From positions 4,287,501 through 4,351,500 of the forward strand of contig CP082962.1 of the NCBI GenBank assembly GCA_021730285.1: a stretch of 64,000 bases of DNA, given 5' to 3'. Shown piece after piece: positions 9,345 to 18,022 of the stretch. Under the pieces are notes generated by a model that had not been told where the DNA came from, ran no database searches, and saw only the letters and a program-made list of their open reading frames with translations. A program made the translations under genes and the position numbers. The first letter of the stretch is position 1. Each line of letters starts with the position of its first letter. Source of the stretch: Desulfovibrio sp. JY (GTDB lineage: Bacteria > Desulfobacterota > Desulfovibrionia > Desulfovibrionales > Desulfovibrionaceae).

Positions 9345-9743
9345 ATGACCAAGATCGCATCGTTTACCAAACTGGAAAACACCCTGGTCCCCCGCTTCCG
9401 GGAAAGCATGTCCCGGGCGCAATCCACGGCCGACGTGCAAAAGTTTTTCGTCTACAGCATGCTGGATCTGCTCAATAGCGTCCTGGCCGAACCCGAAGGC
9501 GGCTTCGAGCTGCACTACGAGGACATCTGGCTGACCCCGGACGAGGAGGCCGGGCCGGGCTACGCCCTTTCGCCGCGTCTGGCCGGAAACGAAGCCCTGG
9601 CCGAACACCTCGCCGGCTCCGACCTGTCGGCCATCCTGGCCCGATTCGCGGCCGTGGGCGTCAAGCGCTACCAGTATCTGGCCCAGAAACCCGAAAAGAC
9701 CGAAGCCAAGATGTACCACGGCACCGGCCGCGCCGCGCGGTAG
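9345..9743 (+). CDS. conserved hypothetical protein
   Basis: A 132-residue soluble, mildly acidic protein with good coding character and an ACAGGAGG ribosome site ahead of the ATG. It has no signal peptide, no cysteine cluster and no motif I recognise. It follows the TPR gene by 91 bases in the same direction and is followed by a dispersed terminator repeat. I cannot assign a function. Confidence 0.75.
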   Translation: MTKIASFTKLENTLVPRFRESMSRAQSTADVQKFFVYSMLDLLNSVLAEPEGGFELHYEDIWLTPDEEAGPGYALSPRLAGNEALAEHLAGSDLSAILARFAAVGVKRYQYLAQKPEKTEAKMYHGTGRAAR

Positions 9744-9769
9744 GAAGTGTAAGAGCTTGGGAAGATGAG

Positions 9770-9920
9770 ACCGGGGGGAAACCTTTCTGAAGAAAGGTTC
9801 TCCCCCCGGGCCCCCTTTCCAAAGACTTTTAGCGATAACATCCTGTAACCAATAAAAATTTTTCGGAGGGGAGAGCGCGAGAGGGGGATCCTTTTTTCAA
9901 AAAGGGTCCCCCTCTCGCAC
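9770..9920. repeat. dispersed bidirectional-terminator repeat, full copy
   Basis: About 150 bases built of two hairpins joined by an AT-rich middle. The left half has a GGGGGGAAACCTTTCT arm pairing with AGAAAGGTTCTCCCCCC; the middle reads CTTTCCAAAGACTTTTA; the right half is GAGAGGGGGATCC...GGGTCCCCCTCTC around a T/A-rich loop. Similar copies lie near 24.6, 35.5 and 37.7/40.3 kb. This copy sits between the convergent hypothetical gene and lhr, where it can end transcripts from both sides. Confidence 0.85.
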
Positions 9921-9931
9921 ACTCTTTTCCT

Positions 9932-12900
9932 TCATTTCCTACTTCTGAAAAGTGTAACTCCCTTGCGTTCCTGGACGGCTTCGAAAAGCTGTCGCAGTAG
10001 CGCGGCGTAGGGACTTTTTTCGGCGGGCGTTTCGTTGATGCTCGTCAGGGTGAGGCGCGGGACGGGGGCAACGCGGCGCGAGAGCAGGTGCGTCAGGGGC
10101 GCGAGGGCTGCCGGGAGCGCGGCGTCTTCGGGTGGGAGTCTTATCGTGAGCCGTCCGGGGCCGGTTTCGAGGGTCAGGACGGGGTCCGGGCCGAGGAAGG
10201 CGACATACACGCCGGCGGCCCGGCGCGGCAGCGGGAACTCCCCGATTTGCGGCGTCGGCAGGCTCCACAAGGCGGCGGGATCACGGCCGCAGCACCACCA
10301 GTCCTCTCTTCCCGAGAGGCCGGCGGCAACAAGGCGCACGGCCCGGGAGGCCGCGAACTGCGGCCCGGAGAGGCCGGCGAAAAATTCCCCGGAGACGACC
10401 TCGCCGGAAAGCTCCATGCGCCGCAGTGCCCGAAATACCCCCGGCCAGGCAAAGGCCTTGCCTTCCCTGGCGATGGTCTCCCGACAGACCACGCCGTAGC
10501 GCGCCAAAAGAAGCCGGGCCCGGTCCATGGCCAGTTCCTCGCGGGCCAGCGGATCGTCCGGCGGCTCCGGAACGCGTAGCGCCCGCCACATGCCGGCCGT
10601 GGGCAGCGCGGCGGCAAACCGGGCTGGCGCGGTGCGGCGGATGGTACGCCGGCCGCGTATGGCTCCTTCGTAGGTCGCGGCCTCGGGGGTGAAATCCGTG
10701 GCCACGCCCCGGCGCAACACAGCCAGGGAGTCGCAGGACGCCCGACCGTCAAAGGCCGCCTGCCACAGGGCCTTGGCCAGTTCCGACGGCGGCAGACCGG
10801 TAATTTCCAGCAGGGCGGAAAAATCGTAGCCGGCCCGGGGATCGGGAAACAGCCCTTCCGTCCCCTTGGGCGGCATGAATCCGGCCAAATCCAGGTCGTC
10901 CGGCAAGGCGAAAAGCACCCGCTTGGCCCCGGCCCCGTACCAGCCCATGCCGGTCGCGCCAAGGGCCGCGTCGAGCCAGGCCGGATCGTAGCTTATGCTG
11001 CGCGCCGGCAGCACGTCGGCCTCCCACAGCGCGGCCGGAAGCGGCAGGCAGGCCAGCTGTTCCAGGCGATCGGCCAGATCGTCGGCATCCCGGGCCGGCT
11101 TGGCCAGGCCCTGCCAGACGGCGGCGAAATACGGCAGTCGGTTGGCCGCAAGCGCCGCCACCCGGGGACGCCGGGCCGCCCGGGCCAGCCGCAGCAGGGT
11201 CTCGAAATTGGCCGCGTCGCACCAGCGCGATTCTTGGCGGCCGGAAACGAGTTCCCCGGACACCCACTTGCCGGCGGCGGTCAAATCCTCGGCCACCCCG
11301 GTCACGATATCCGGTCCGAGGGAAAGCAGTTCCGCCATACGGGCAAGGGGTATGGGGCCGTAAAAGGACATCCATTCCGTGAAAAGCGTTTCCCGTACAG
11401 CGGCGATCTCCTCCCCGGCAAGGGCGGTCCGGCGCGGCAGCTTCCCCTGTTCCGAAAAAGGCTTGGCCAAGGTGGCGTCGCCGTAGAGGGCCAGGGCGAT
11501 CTCCCCGGCCCGTTCCAAGGCGGCCAGACGCGGTTCCCCGTCTCCAGGGACATCGATGTAAGCCAGCTTCGGGGCAAGGGCCGCTTCGAGCGCCTCCGGC
11601 TCCTCGCCACTATCGCGGTGGGCGGCGGCGAGCATGTCCCGCCACTGTCCGCGCGTCACCAGCACCCGTTCCTTGAGCCATTCGAGCAGTTCGGCCGGCG
11701 TGGTGGGGGCGTAGCCCGGGAAAAGTCGCTGCCGTTTGGTCTCGAAAGCCGTCACCACAGCCTCGGGCACGGCCGGCCGGACCGGCCCCCGGGCCACCTC
11801 GGCCACCAGATCGGGCCGGGCTCCGGTCGGACCGGCGGCGGTGCCGGCGTCGGTCAGGTACATGTATTCGGTGACGTGGCGCCAGACGAGATCGGCGGCA
11901 AAGGGGCTCTGGACACGGGTATGGACGATGCTGACGGCCACATCCCCGACCCGCAGGGCAGTCAGGAAGCCGGCCAGACCTTCGATGTCGAATATCTCGC
12001 CAAGACAGGTGCGCCAGGCTTCGAGCACCATGGGGAAATCGCCGCTTTGGGCCACGGCGGCGAGCAGCTTGCGAGCCCGAAGCCGCGTGATCCAAAGCGG
12101 CTGACGCTTGCCGAAGCCGTCCTTGGGCAACAGGAGCGCCCTGCCGGCCGCTTCCCGAAAAGCCAGACCGAACGCGCCCGAACCTTCGAGGCGCGAACGT
12201 AGCATGGGGGCGACATCCCCGGCCGGCAGCGCGGCGAGCACGGCCTGCGGATCGATCTCCCGGGGCAGGGTCACGGCCACGCAGTCGTTGCCGGCAAAAA
12301 CCGGAGCCGTCTCGCCCAGCCGTTCGGTCAGCCCCGTTTCCAGCACAAGGGACAGCGGCGCGGTGACGGCGAGCCCAAGCGGCGCGTGCAGGATCACCTG
12401 GCTGCCGGGCGCGCCGCCGGGACCGGTGGCCGTGACCTCGACCACCAGATGCCGGGCATGGGGCAGGCCTACGCCGGTCGTCTCTCTCTGGCCGCGCAGG
12501 TAATCGAGGAGTTCCCCGGCCGCCTGGGGCTCCATGGCATATTCGGTTGCAAGCTCCCGGCGGAAATCGGGATCGTCGAGCCGGGTGTCGGCCTCCTCCA
12601 GAAAATCGGCCAAGAGCTTCGAGAAATGGCGGTCGCGCGAACGGCCGTCGCCAATCCAAAACGGGGCCGGCACGGTCCCGGTCGGCGCCGGCGACACAAA
12701 GACGTCGGCGTCGGTGATGCGCTCGATGCGCCAGTTCTGCGCGCCAAAGGCGAAAATCTGGCCAAGCCTCGCCTCCCAGACGAACACCTCGTCCAGTTCG
12801 CCAAGCCTGGCCCCGCTCTCCTGGCGGCGCAGGGCATAATAGCCCCGATCGGCAATGACCCCGCCCGAGGCATAGAGCCGCAACAGCGCCCCCTTGCGGG

Positions 12901-14368
12901 CGGAAACGGTCCCGTCCAGGCCGTCCACGGCCACGAGCGGGGCCAACTCGCGAATGCGCGTGGCGGCATAGCGCCCGGCCAGCATGCCAAGCGTCAGGTC
13001 GAAGGCGGTGCGGGACAAGTCGCGATAAGCCCATATCCGTCGCACGGCCCGATAGAGCGCGCCGACGTCCCAGGTTTCCATGCCGCACATGGCCACGAGC
13101 GTCTGGGCCAAAACGTCAAGGGGAGCCAGGACCGGGCGCAGGGGCTCGATGTCACGGGCATTGGCCGCCTTGGCCATGACCGCCGCCTCGAGCAGGTCCT
13201 TGCCGCCGGTCGGCAGGAAAACGGCCTTGCTCACCTCGCCCACGCGGTGGCCCGAACGGCCGATGCGCTGCACGGCGGAACTCACCGTGGGCGGGCACTC
13301 GACCAGCAGCACCGCGTCCACGGCTCCGATGTCGATGCCGAGCTCCAGGGAATTGGTGGCCACCACGGCCCGTAGCTCGCCGGCCTTGAGCCGCGTTTCC
13401 ACGGCCTGGCGCAGTTCCCGGGAAAGGGAGCCGTGATGGGCGTAGGCTAGCGGCTCGTCGGCTTCGGCGTTGATGAGCCGGGCCAGCTTTTCGCACAGCC
13501 TGCGGTTGTTGACGAAAACGAGCGTCGTGCCGGCGGAAAGAATGCGCGCGCGGATGTCGTCGGCCAGGGCCTTGACGTAGCCGCCTTGGGTCTCGCCGGC
13601 CGGCCAGGGAATGCGGCGCACGCCAAGCGACATCCGCTTTGCGGCCCGGCTGGTCACGATGGAAACCGGACGCGGGACAAGCTCCGGGGCATCAGGATCA
13701 AGCGGATCGGGCAGATCGGGCGCAGGGGCAAATCCCCCGACCATGGCCGCCACCGTCTCCAAGGGCGAAACCGTGGCCGAAAGGGCCACGCGCTGGAACT
13801 CGCCGGCAAGCAAGGCCAGCCGCTCCACAGCGGCCAGCAGGAACACGCCGCGCTTGCTGCCGGCCACGGCATGGATCTCGTCGAGAATGACCAGCCGCAC
13901 GTCGCCGAGCATGCCCCGGCCGCCCCGGGAACTGAGCAGCAGATTCAGCGATTCCGGCGTGGTGATGAGGATCTCCGGCGGTTGGCGCAGCATGCGGCGT
14001 CTGGCCTCGGGCGCGGTATCGCCGGTGCGGACCTCGGCCCGGATGGGGGGCATGGTCCGGCCGGCGGCCACGAAGGCCCGGCGCAGCCCGGCCAGGGGCA
14101 CGAGCAGATTGGCCCGCACATCCGTGCCAAGGGCTTTGAGCGGTGAAACGTAGACCACCGAAACCCGGCCGGACGGCCAGACGCCCGTGGCCAGCTTGTC
14201 CAGGGCGCACAAAAAGGCGGTCAGGGTCTTGCCCGAACCGGTCGGGGCCACGGCCAGCACATGCTCGCCGGCGGCGATGCGCGGCCAGGCGCGCTCCTGG
14301 ATGTCGGTAGGCGCGCCGACATGCGCCCTGAACCAGTCTGCGACAAGGGGATCGAACGGAATGCCCAT
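9932..14368 (-). CDS. lhr: large Lhr-type DEAD/DEAH helicase
   Basis: A 1478-residue superfamily 2 helicase of the long Lhr type. Visible motifs: Q-like region IQERAWP, Walker A APTGSGKT near residue 40, motif Ib TTPES, Walker B/DEIH (LDEIHAV), motif III SAT (ALSATVSP), motif V region NSLELGIDIG and motif VI QRIGRSGHR, followed by the winged-helix domain and the long Lhr C-terminal domain. Full length matches bacterial Lhr, a DNA-repair helicase that tracks along single-stranded DNA and unwinds RNA:DNA hybrids. It is monocistronic here, ending just before the dispersed terminator repeat. Confidence 0.93.
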   Translation of the reverse strand: MGIPFDPLVADWFRAHVGAPTDIQERAWPRIAAGEHVLAVAPTGSGKTLTAFLCALDKLATGVWPSGRVSVVYVSPLKALGTDVRANLLVPLAGLRRAFVAAGRTMPPIRAEVRTGDTAPEARRRMLRQPPEILITTPESLNLLLSSRGGRGMLGDVRLVILDEIHAVAGSKRGVFLLAAVERLALLAGEFQRVALSATVSPLETVAAMVGGFAPAPDLPDPLDPDAPELVPRPVSIVTSRAAKRMSLGVRRIPWPAGETQGGYVKALADDIRARILSAGTTLVFVNNRRLCEKLARLINAEADEPLAYAHHGSLSRELRQAVETRLKAGELRAVVATNSLELGIDIGAVDAVLLVECPPTVSSAVQRIGRSGHRVGEVSKAVFLPTGGKDLLEAAVMAKAANARDIEPLRPVLAPLDVLAQTLVAMCGMETWDVGALYRAVRRIWAYRDLSRTAFDLTLGMLAGRYAATRIRELAPLVAVDGLDGTVSARKGALLRLYASGGVIADRGYYALRRQESGARLGELDEVFVWEARLGQIFAFGAQNWRIERITDADVFVSPAPTGTVPAPFWIGDGRSRDRHFSKLLADFLEEADTRLDDPDFRRELATEYAMEPQAAGELLDYLRGQRETTGVGLPHARHLVVEVTATGPGGAPGSQVILHAPLGLAVTAPLSLVLETGLTERLGETAPVFAGNDCVAVTLPREIDPQAVLAALPAGDVAPMLRSRLEGSGAFGLAFREAAGRALLLPKDGFGKRQPLWITRLRARKLLAAVAQSGDFPMVLEAWRTCLGEIFDIEGLAGFLTALRVGDVAVSIVHTRVQSPFAADLVWRHVTEYMYLTDAGTAAGPTGARPDLVAEVARGPVRPAVPEAVVTAFETKRQRLFPGYAPTTPAELLEWLKERVLVTRGQWRDMLAAAHRDSGEEPEALEAALAPKLAYIDVPGDGEPRLAALERAGEIALALYGDATLAKPFSEQGKLPRRTALAGEEIAAVRETLFTEWMSFYGPIPLARMAELLSLGPDIVTGVAEDLTAAGKWVSGELVSGRQESRWCDAANFETLLRLARAARRPRVAALAANRLPYFAAVWQGLAKPARDADDLADRLEQLACLPLPAALWEADVLPARSISYDPAWLDAALGATGMGWYGAGAKRVLFALPDDLDLAGFMPPKGTEGLFPDPRAGYDFSALLEITGLPPSELAKALWQAAFDGRASCDSLAVLRRGVATDFTPEAATYEGAIRGRRTIRRTAPARFAAALPTAGMWRALRVPEPPDDPLAREELAMDRARLLLARYGVVCRETIAREGKAFAWPGVFRALRRMELSGEVVSGEFFAGLSGPQFAASRAVRLVAAGLSGREDWWCCGRDPAALWSLPTPQIGEFPLPRRAAGVYVAFLGPDPVLTLETGPGRLTIRLPPEDAALPAALAPLTHLLSRRVAPVPRLTLTSINETPAEKSPYAALLRQLFEAVQERKGVTLFRSRK

Positions 14369-14609
14369 GGCCGGCAGGATATGCCGGAGGACGGGCCTGA
14401 GGCAAAAGGCTTTCCAGCCCGCGCCAAAAATTATTTCATCTTTTTATTTCAATGTATTACTTAAGATACGCACAGAAAAGGAACACATAGGGAACAATTT
14501 CACCATCAAAAGGAACAGCAAAGCGACAATCCGGCCCCGGAAAGGAACACGGAAGGAACAGGTCGCGCACAAACCTTCGCCCGTAGAGAACACGATACGA
14601 ACACGTTTC

Positions 14610-14882
14610 CTACACGTCCTCGCCAAAGGCCCGGCGCACCCGCACCTCCACGCCCCGGCCGGAAAGATAGGCGGCATACGCCTCGGCCGAAGCCGCATCG
14701 GCAAAAGCCCACACCACCAACTGGGCCCGGTCGATTTCGTCCCAGACCCAGACGTATTCGTCCGGCACGATGGCCAGCAGCAACAACTCCTGGCGCAGCC
14801 GCACCCGGGCCACCTCGCGCGCCCCAAAATCGTCGGGATCGTACGCCCCGCCGAGCGCCAGCACCCACCACCCATCAGCCAT
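14610..14882 (-). CDS. small conserved hypothetical protein
   Basis: A 90-residue protein beginning MADGWWVLALGG and ending in a possible ferredoxin-like fold (AYAAYLSGRGVEVRVRRAFG). It starts 9 bases after the methyltransferase stop in the same direction, so it is likely the second gene of that transcript. No known motif is visible. The 240 bases between it and lhr contain an AT-rich stretch (14425-14470) and no gene. Confidence 0.65.
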   Translation of the reverse strand: MADGWWVLALGGAYDPDDFGAREVARVRLRQELLLLAIVPDEYVWVWDEIDRAQLVVWAFADAASAEAYAAYLSGRGVEVRVRRAFGEDV

Positions 14883-14891
14883 CCGCAGCCC

Positions 14892-15692
14892 TCACTTCAC
14901 GCCGATGCGCATGGTATAGCCCCAATGAAACGGCACGTCGCCAAGCGCCGCCGCTTCCCGGCGCAGCACGTCCAGCCCGAAGGCCGACTCCTCCACCCCA
15001 TGGGCCAACAGCGTCGCCACGCCGCCCATGGACAAGGCCAACTCCACCAGCCGCGCCCCGCTGCCCGGCTCCACATGATGCGCCAAGACCTCCCGCGTGT
15101 AGCGAAACTGGCCCGAGGCAGCCATGCGCCCCAGATGTCCGGCCTTATCCCAGCGCTTGACCGGCGTCAGTTGCAGCTTGTCCTCCAGGGCCCGGTGCCG
15201 ACGCCGCAGCGACAGAAACGCCGCCTCGGCCGGGCCGCCGAAGGACGGCGTCATGTCCGCGTCAATGGCCGCGAACACCCCGCCCGGCCGCAGGATCCGC
15301 GCCGCCTCGGCAAAGGTCGGATGCGGGTCCATCCAATGCAGACTCTGGCTGCACGTCACGATATCCGCGCACCCGGACATAAGCCCCGTTTCATCACCAT
15401 ACCCCTTGCGAAACGAAATGATCTCCCCGCCCGGAACCCTGGTCGTGACCTCCTCCGCCCGCTGCCGCATATCGTCCCCCGGCTCGATGCCCATCACACG
15501 CCCGGCCAGCCCGATCCACATCCGCGTCGCCAGCCCGGTGCCGCTGCCAAGATCCACCACCAGCTCCGGCCGCTCCACTCCCGCATACCGGCACAACAAT
15601 TGCGCCAGGACCACCGGCGGCGCGGGACGGCTTGCCTCGTACACCGCCGCCAAGCCCTCGAACCGATCCGCATTGGATTGCAAATTTGTCAT
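14892..15692 (-). CDS. class I SAM-dependent methyltransferase
   Basis: A 266-residue methyltransferase of the UbiE/SmtA-like kind. Motif I is VVDLGSGTGLAT near residue 44, followed by GIEPGDDM (motif II acidic region), a motif with CSQSLHWMD and the post-motif RILRPGGVFAAID. These read as a cytosolic Rossmann methyltransferase with an unknown small-molecule substrate. Its ribosome site and start are buried in a perfect 12-base inverted repeat (15691-15717), which may control translation or bind a regulator. Confidence 0.85.
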   Translation of the reverse strand: MTNLQSNADRFEGLAAVYEASRPAPPVVLAQLLCRYAGVERPELVVDLGSGTGLATRMWIGLAGRVMGIEPGDDMRQRAEEVTTRVPGGEIISFRKGYGDETGLMSGCADIVTCSQSLHWMDPHPTFAEAARILRPGGVFAAIDADMTPSFGGPAEAAFLSLRRRHRALEDKLQLTPVKRWDKAGHLGRMAASGQFRYTREVLAHHVEPGSGARLVELALSMGGVATLLAHGVEESAFGLDVLRREAAALGDVPFHWGYTMRIGVK

Positions 15693-15717
15693 AATAGTTT
15701 CCTCCGGAAACTATTAT
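15691..15717 (-). promoter_or_regulatory. perfect palindrome over the methyltransferase ribosome site
   Basis: Two perfect 12-base arms (ATAATAGTTTCC and GGAAACTATTAT) around a 3-base loop. On the coding strand the GGAGG Shine-Dalgarno lies in the loop and arm, and the second arm ends at the ATG. In RNA it would be a stable hairpin hiding the ribosome site; in DNA it could be an operator. Confidence 0.6.
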
Positions 15718-15743
15718 ATCGCGTCCCTTGCGGCTTCTCAACC

Positions 15744-15780
15744 GGGGCTCTGCCCCGGCACCCGGCAGGGGCAGAGCCCC
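15744..15780. repeat. GC-rich hairpin repeat
   Basis: Perfect 13-base inverted repeat GGGGCTCTGCCCC / GGGGCAGAGCCCC with an 11-base loop, followed by further C/G runs up to 15825. It has the look of a dispersed GC-rich element common in this lineage and lies in the 5' region of the methyltransferase gene. Confidence 0.6.
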
Positions 15781-15880
15781 GGCACCCCGCCGGGAGGCCA
15801 CGGGCCCCCCGGGCCCCCCTTCTCGGCTCTGGTTTGGCGGGGATGACGTTGGCTAGCGGAAGGGCGGAGAGTGGAGAAGA

Positions 15881-15950
15881 TGGAGGCGGAATTTGTCGGG
15901 ACGCTGCCGCCGCTTCGCGGCAGGCTCGTCCCAAGCAAATTCCGCCTCCA
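15881..15950. terminator. 70-base near-perfect hairpin behind the ABC permease gene
   Basis: A 15-base perfect outer stem (TGGAGGCGGAATTTG with CAAATTCCGCCTCCA), an inner GGGACG/CGTCCC stem and an apical CTGCCGC/GCGGCAG stem. It starts 9 bases beyond the permease stop and would stabilise or end that transcript, although there is no clean T-run. Confidence 0.55.
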
Positions 15951-15959
15951 CCCCGCCGC

Positions 15960-17102
15960 CTAATCCAGCGTCTGCCGGTAACGCACGACGCCGATGCCGA
16001 GGGAGACGAGCAGAAACAGGCCGATGGGCCACATATGGGGCGCGATTTCGATCCAGGTGTTGCCCTTGAGCACGATGCCCCGCACGACGCGCAGGAAATG
16101 GGTCAGCGGCAGCACGGAGCCGATCCACTGGGCCCATTGGGGCATGCCCTGAAAGGGAAACATGAAGCCCGAGAGCAGAATGGAGGGAAGAAAGAAGAAA
16201 AAGGACATTTGCACGGCCTGGAGCTGGTTCTGGGCGATGGTGGAAAAGGTGATGCCGACGCCAAGGTTGGCGGCGATGAAGGGAAAGGAGACGAGAAAGA
16301 GCAACGGCAGGCTGCCGACGAAGGGGACGTGGAAGAGGAGTTTGGCGGCGATGATGATGAGTATCATCTGGAGATAGCCGACGACGATGTAGGGCAGGAT
16401 TTTGCCGAGCAGCACCTCCACGGGCCGCACCGGGGTGATGAGCAGGTTTTCCATGGTGCCGCGCTCGCGTTCCCGGGTGATGGCAAGCGAGGTGATGATG
16501 ACCAGCGTCATGGTGAGGACCACGCCCATGAGTCCGGGCACGATATTGAACTGGGTGATGGCTTCGGGGTTGTAGCGGGCGTGCATGCGCAGGTCGACGA
16601 GGCCCTCGCCGGTGCGAAGCGGCAGCAGCGGCCCGGTGAGGTCGCGGTTGAAGGCCTCTGTTGCGGCCTGGCGCACGGCGGCCACGGCATTGGAGGTGGC
16701 CGAGGGGTCGGTGGCGTCGGCTTCGAGGAGCACCACCGGCCGGTCGCCGCGCACGAGGTCGCGGCCGAAGTTCTGAGGAATGGTCAGTACGAACTGGATG
16801 CGGCCCAGGCGCAGCAGTTCGTCGGCTTCGGCCTCTGTCGTGAGTTCCTTGGTGAACTTGAAGTAGAGGCTGTTTTTCATGGCTGCGGCCATGTCGCGGG
16901 AAAAGGCGGACCGGTCGTTGTCCAGGATGGCCGTGGGCAGGTATTTCGGGTCGGAATTGATGGCGTAGCCGAAGAGGATGAGCTGAAGCAGCGGGATGCC
17001 GACCATCATGCCGAAGGTGACGCGGTCGCGGCGCATCTGGGTGAATTCCTTGGCCACCATGGCCGCGAACCGCTTGGGGGAAAAGCTGAACAAGCGCGCC
17101 AT
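15960..17102 (-). CDS. ABC-2 type transporter permease
   Basis: A 380-residue inner-membrane permease of the YhhJ/YbhR kind: one N-terminal helix (FGMMVGIPLLQLILFGYAI), a periplasmic domain of about 140 residues, then five or six helices at the C-terminus. ABC-2 permeases with this layout pair with an HlyD protein and an ATPase to export drugs or envelope compounds. Its ATG overlaps the TGA of the ATPase gene (TGATG), so the two are coupled. It is the last gene of the TetR-HlyD-ATPase-permease operon. Confidence 0.9.
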   Translation of the reverse strand: MARLFSFSPKRFAAMVAKEFTQMRRDRVTFGMMVGIPLLQLILFGYAINSDPKYLPTAILDNDRSAFSRDMAAAMKNSLYFKFTKELTTEAEADELLRLGRIQFVLTIPQNFGRDLVRGDRPVVLLEADATDPSATSNAVAAVRQAATEAFNRDLTGPLLPLRTGEGLVDLRMHARYNPEAITQFNIVPGLMGVVLTMTLVIITSLAITRERERGTMENLLITPVRPVEVLLGKILPYIVVGYLQMILIIIAAKLLFHVPFVGSLPLLFLVSFPFIAANLGVGITFSTIAQNQLQAVQMSFFFFLPSILLSGFMFPFQGMPQWAQWIGSVLPLTHFLRVVRGIVLKGNTWIEIAPHMWPIGLFLLVSLGIGVVRYRQTLD

Positions 17103-18022
17103 CACGACACCGCCTTGCGCATGAGGCTGATGAAGACCTCTTCGAGGTTGGGGGGAATCTTTTGCAGGGTAAGGGGCGGGTTGGCGTAGGGAGCGAGGCT
17201 TTTTTCCAGGGCCGGGCCGTCCCGGCCGCTGACGTGGAGCGTCACCCCGAAGGCCACCACCTGCTCCACGCCGGGAAGCCCCCGCAGCTTGTCGATGAGG
17301 CCGTAGAGTTCCGGCCCGGCAATCTCGTAGGTGGTAAGTCCCTCGGACGCCACGATGGCAGCCACGGTCCCGGTGGCGAGCAGATGGCCGTAGGCGATGT
17401 AGGCCAGCCGGTGGCAGCGCTCGGCCTCATCCATATAATGGGTGGAAATAAGCGCCGTGATGCCCTCGCCGGCCAGCGTGTGCACCTCGTCCCAGAAGTC
17501 GCGCCGGGCCATGGGGTCCACGCCGGCCGTGGGCTCGTCGAGCAGCAGCAGCTTCGGTTCGTGGATCATGCAGCCGGACAGGGCCAGACGCTGTTTCCAG
17601 CCGCCGGAAAGCGTGCCGGCGAGCTGGTTGGCGAAGCGGCCGAGGTTCATGCGGCCAATGGTGGCATCGACGGCCTGCCGGCGGTTGGCCACCCCGTACA
17701 TGCGGGCGATAAATTCCAGGTTTTCCCGCACGGTCATATCCTCGTAGAGGGAAAAACGCTGGGACATATAGCCCACGTGGGGCTTGATGAGCTCGGCCTG
17801 TTCCCGGACATCGAATCCGAGACAGGTGCCGCTGCCGTCGTCCGGGCGCAACAGGCCGCAGAGCATGCGGATAAAGGTGGTCTTGCCCGAGCCGTTGGGA
17901 CCGAGAAAGCCGTAGATCTCGCCGCGCGACACCCGCATATCGATATGGTCGACCACAGTCTTGTGGCCGAAGACCTTGGTCAGCCCGGTCACGTCGATGA
18001 CCGGTGGCGACGAGGCGTTCAT
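17102..18022 (-). CDS. ABC transporter ATP-binding protein
   Basis: A 306-residue ATPase beginning MNASSPPVIDVTGL. Walker A is GPNGSGKTT, the signature is LSGGWKQR, Walker B LLLLDEPTAG with the D-loop, and the H-loop is ISTHYMDE. A C-terminal extension after residue 220 is typical of exporters of the CcmA/YbhF type. The start overlaps the end of the HlyD gene and the stop overlaps the permease start, so the three are one translational unit. Confidence 0.93.
   Translation of the reverse strand: MNASSPPVIDVTGLTKVFGHKTVVDHIDMRVSRGEIYGFLGPNGSGKTTFIRMLCGLLRPDDGSGTCLGFDVREQAELIKPHVGYMSQRFSLYEDMTVRENLEFIARMYGVANRRQAVDATIGRMNLGRFANQLAGTLSGGWKQRLALSGCMIHEPKLLLLDEPTAGVDPMARRDFWDEVHTLAGEGITALISTHYMDEAERCHRLAYIAYGHLLATGTVAAIVASEGLTTYEIAGPELYGLIDKLRGLPGVEQVVAFGVTLHVSGRDGPALEKSLAPYANPPLTLQKIPPNLEEVFISLMRKAVS

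Noticed and set aside
14187-17189. A 1000-codon plus-strand frame over the methyltransferase and permease
   Set aside because: Shadow of real minus-strand genes; low-complexity Arg/His/Gly-rich translation.
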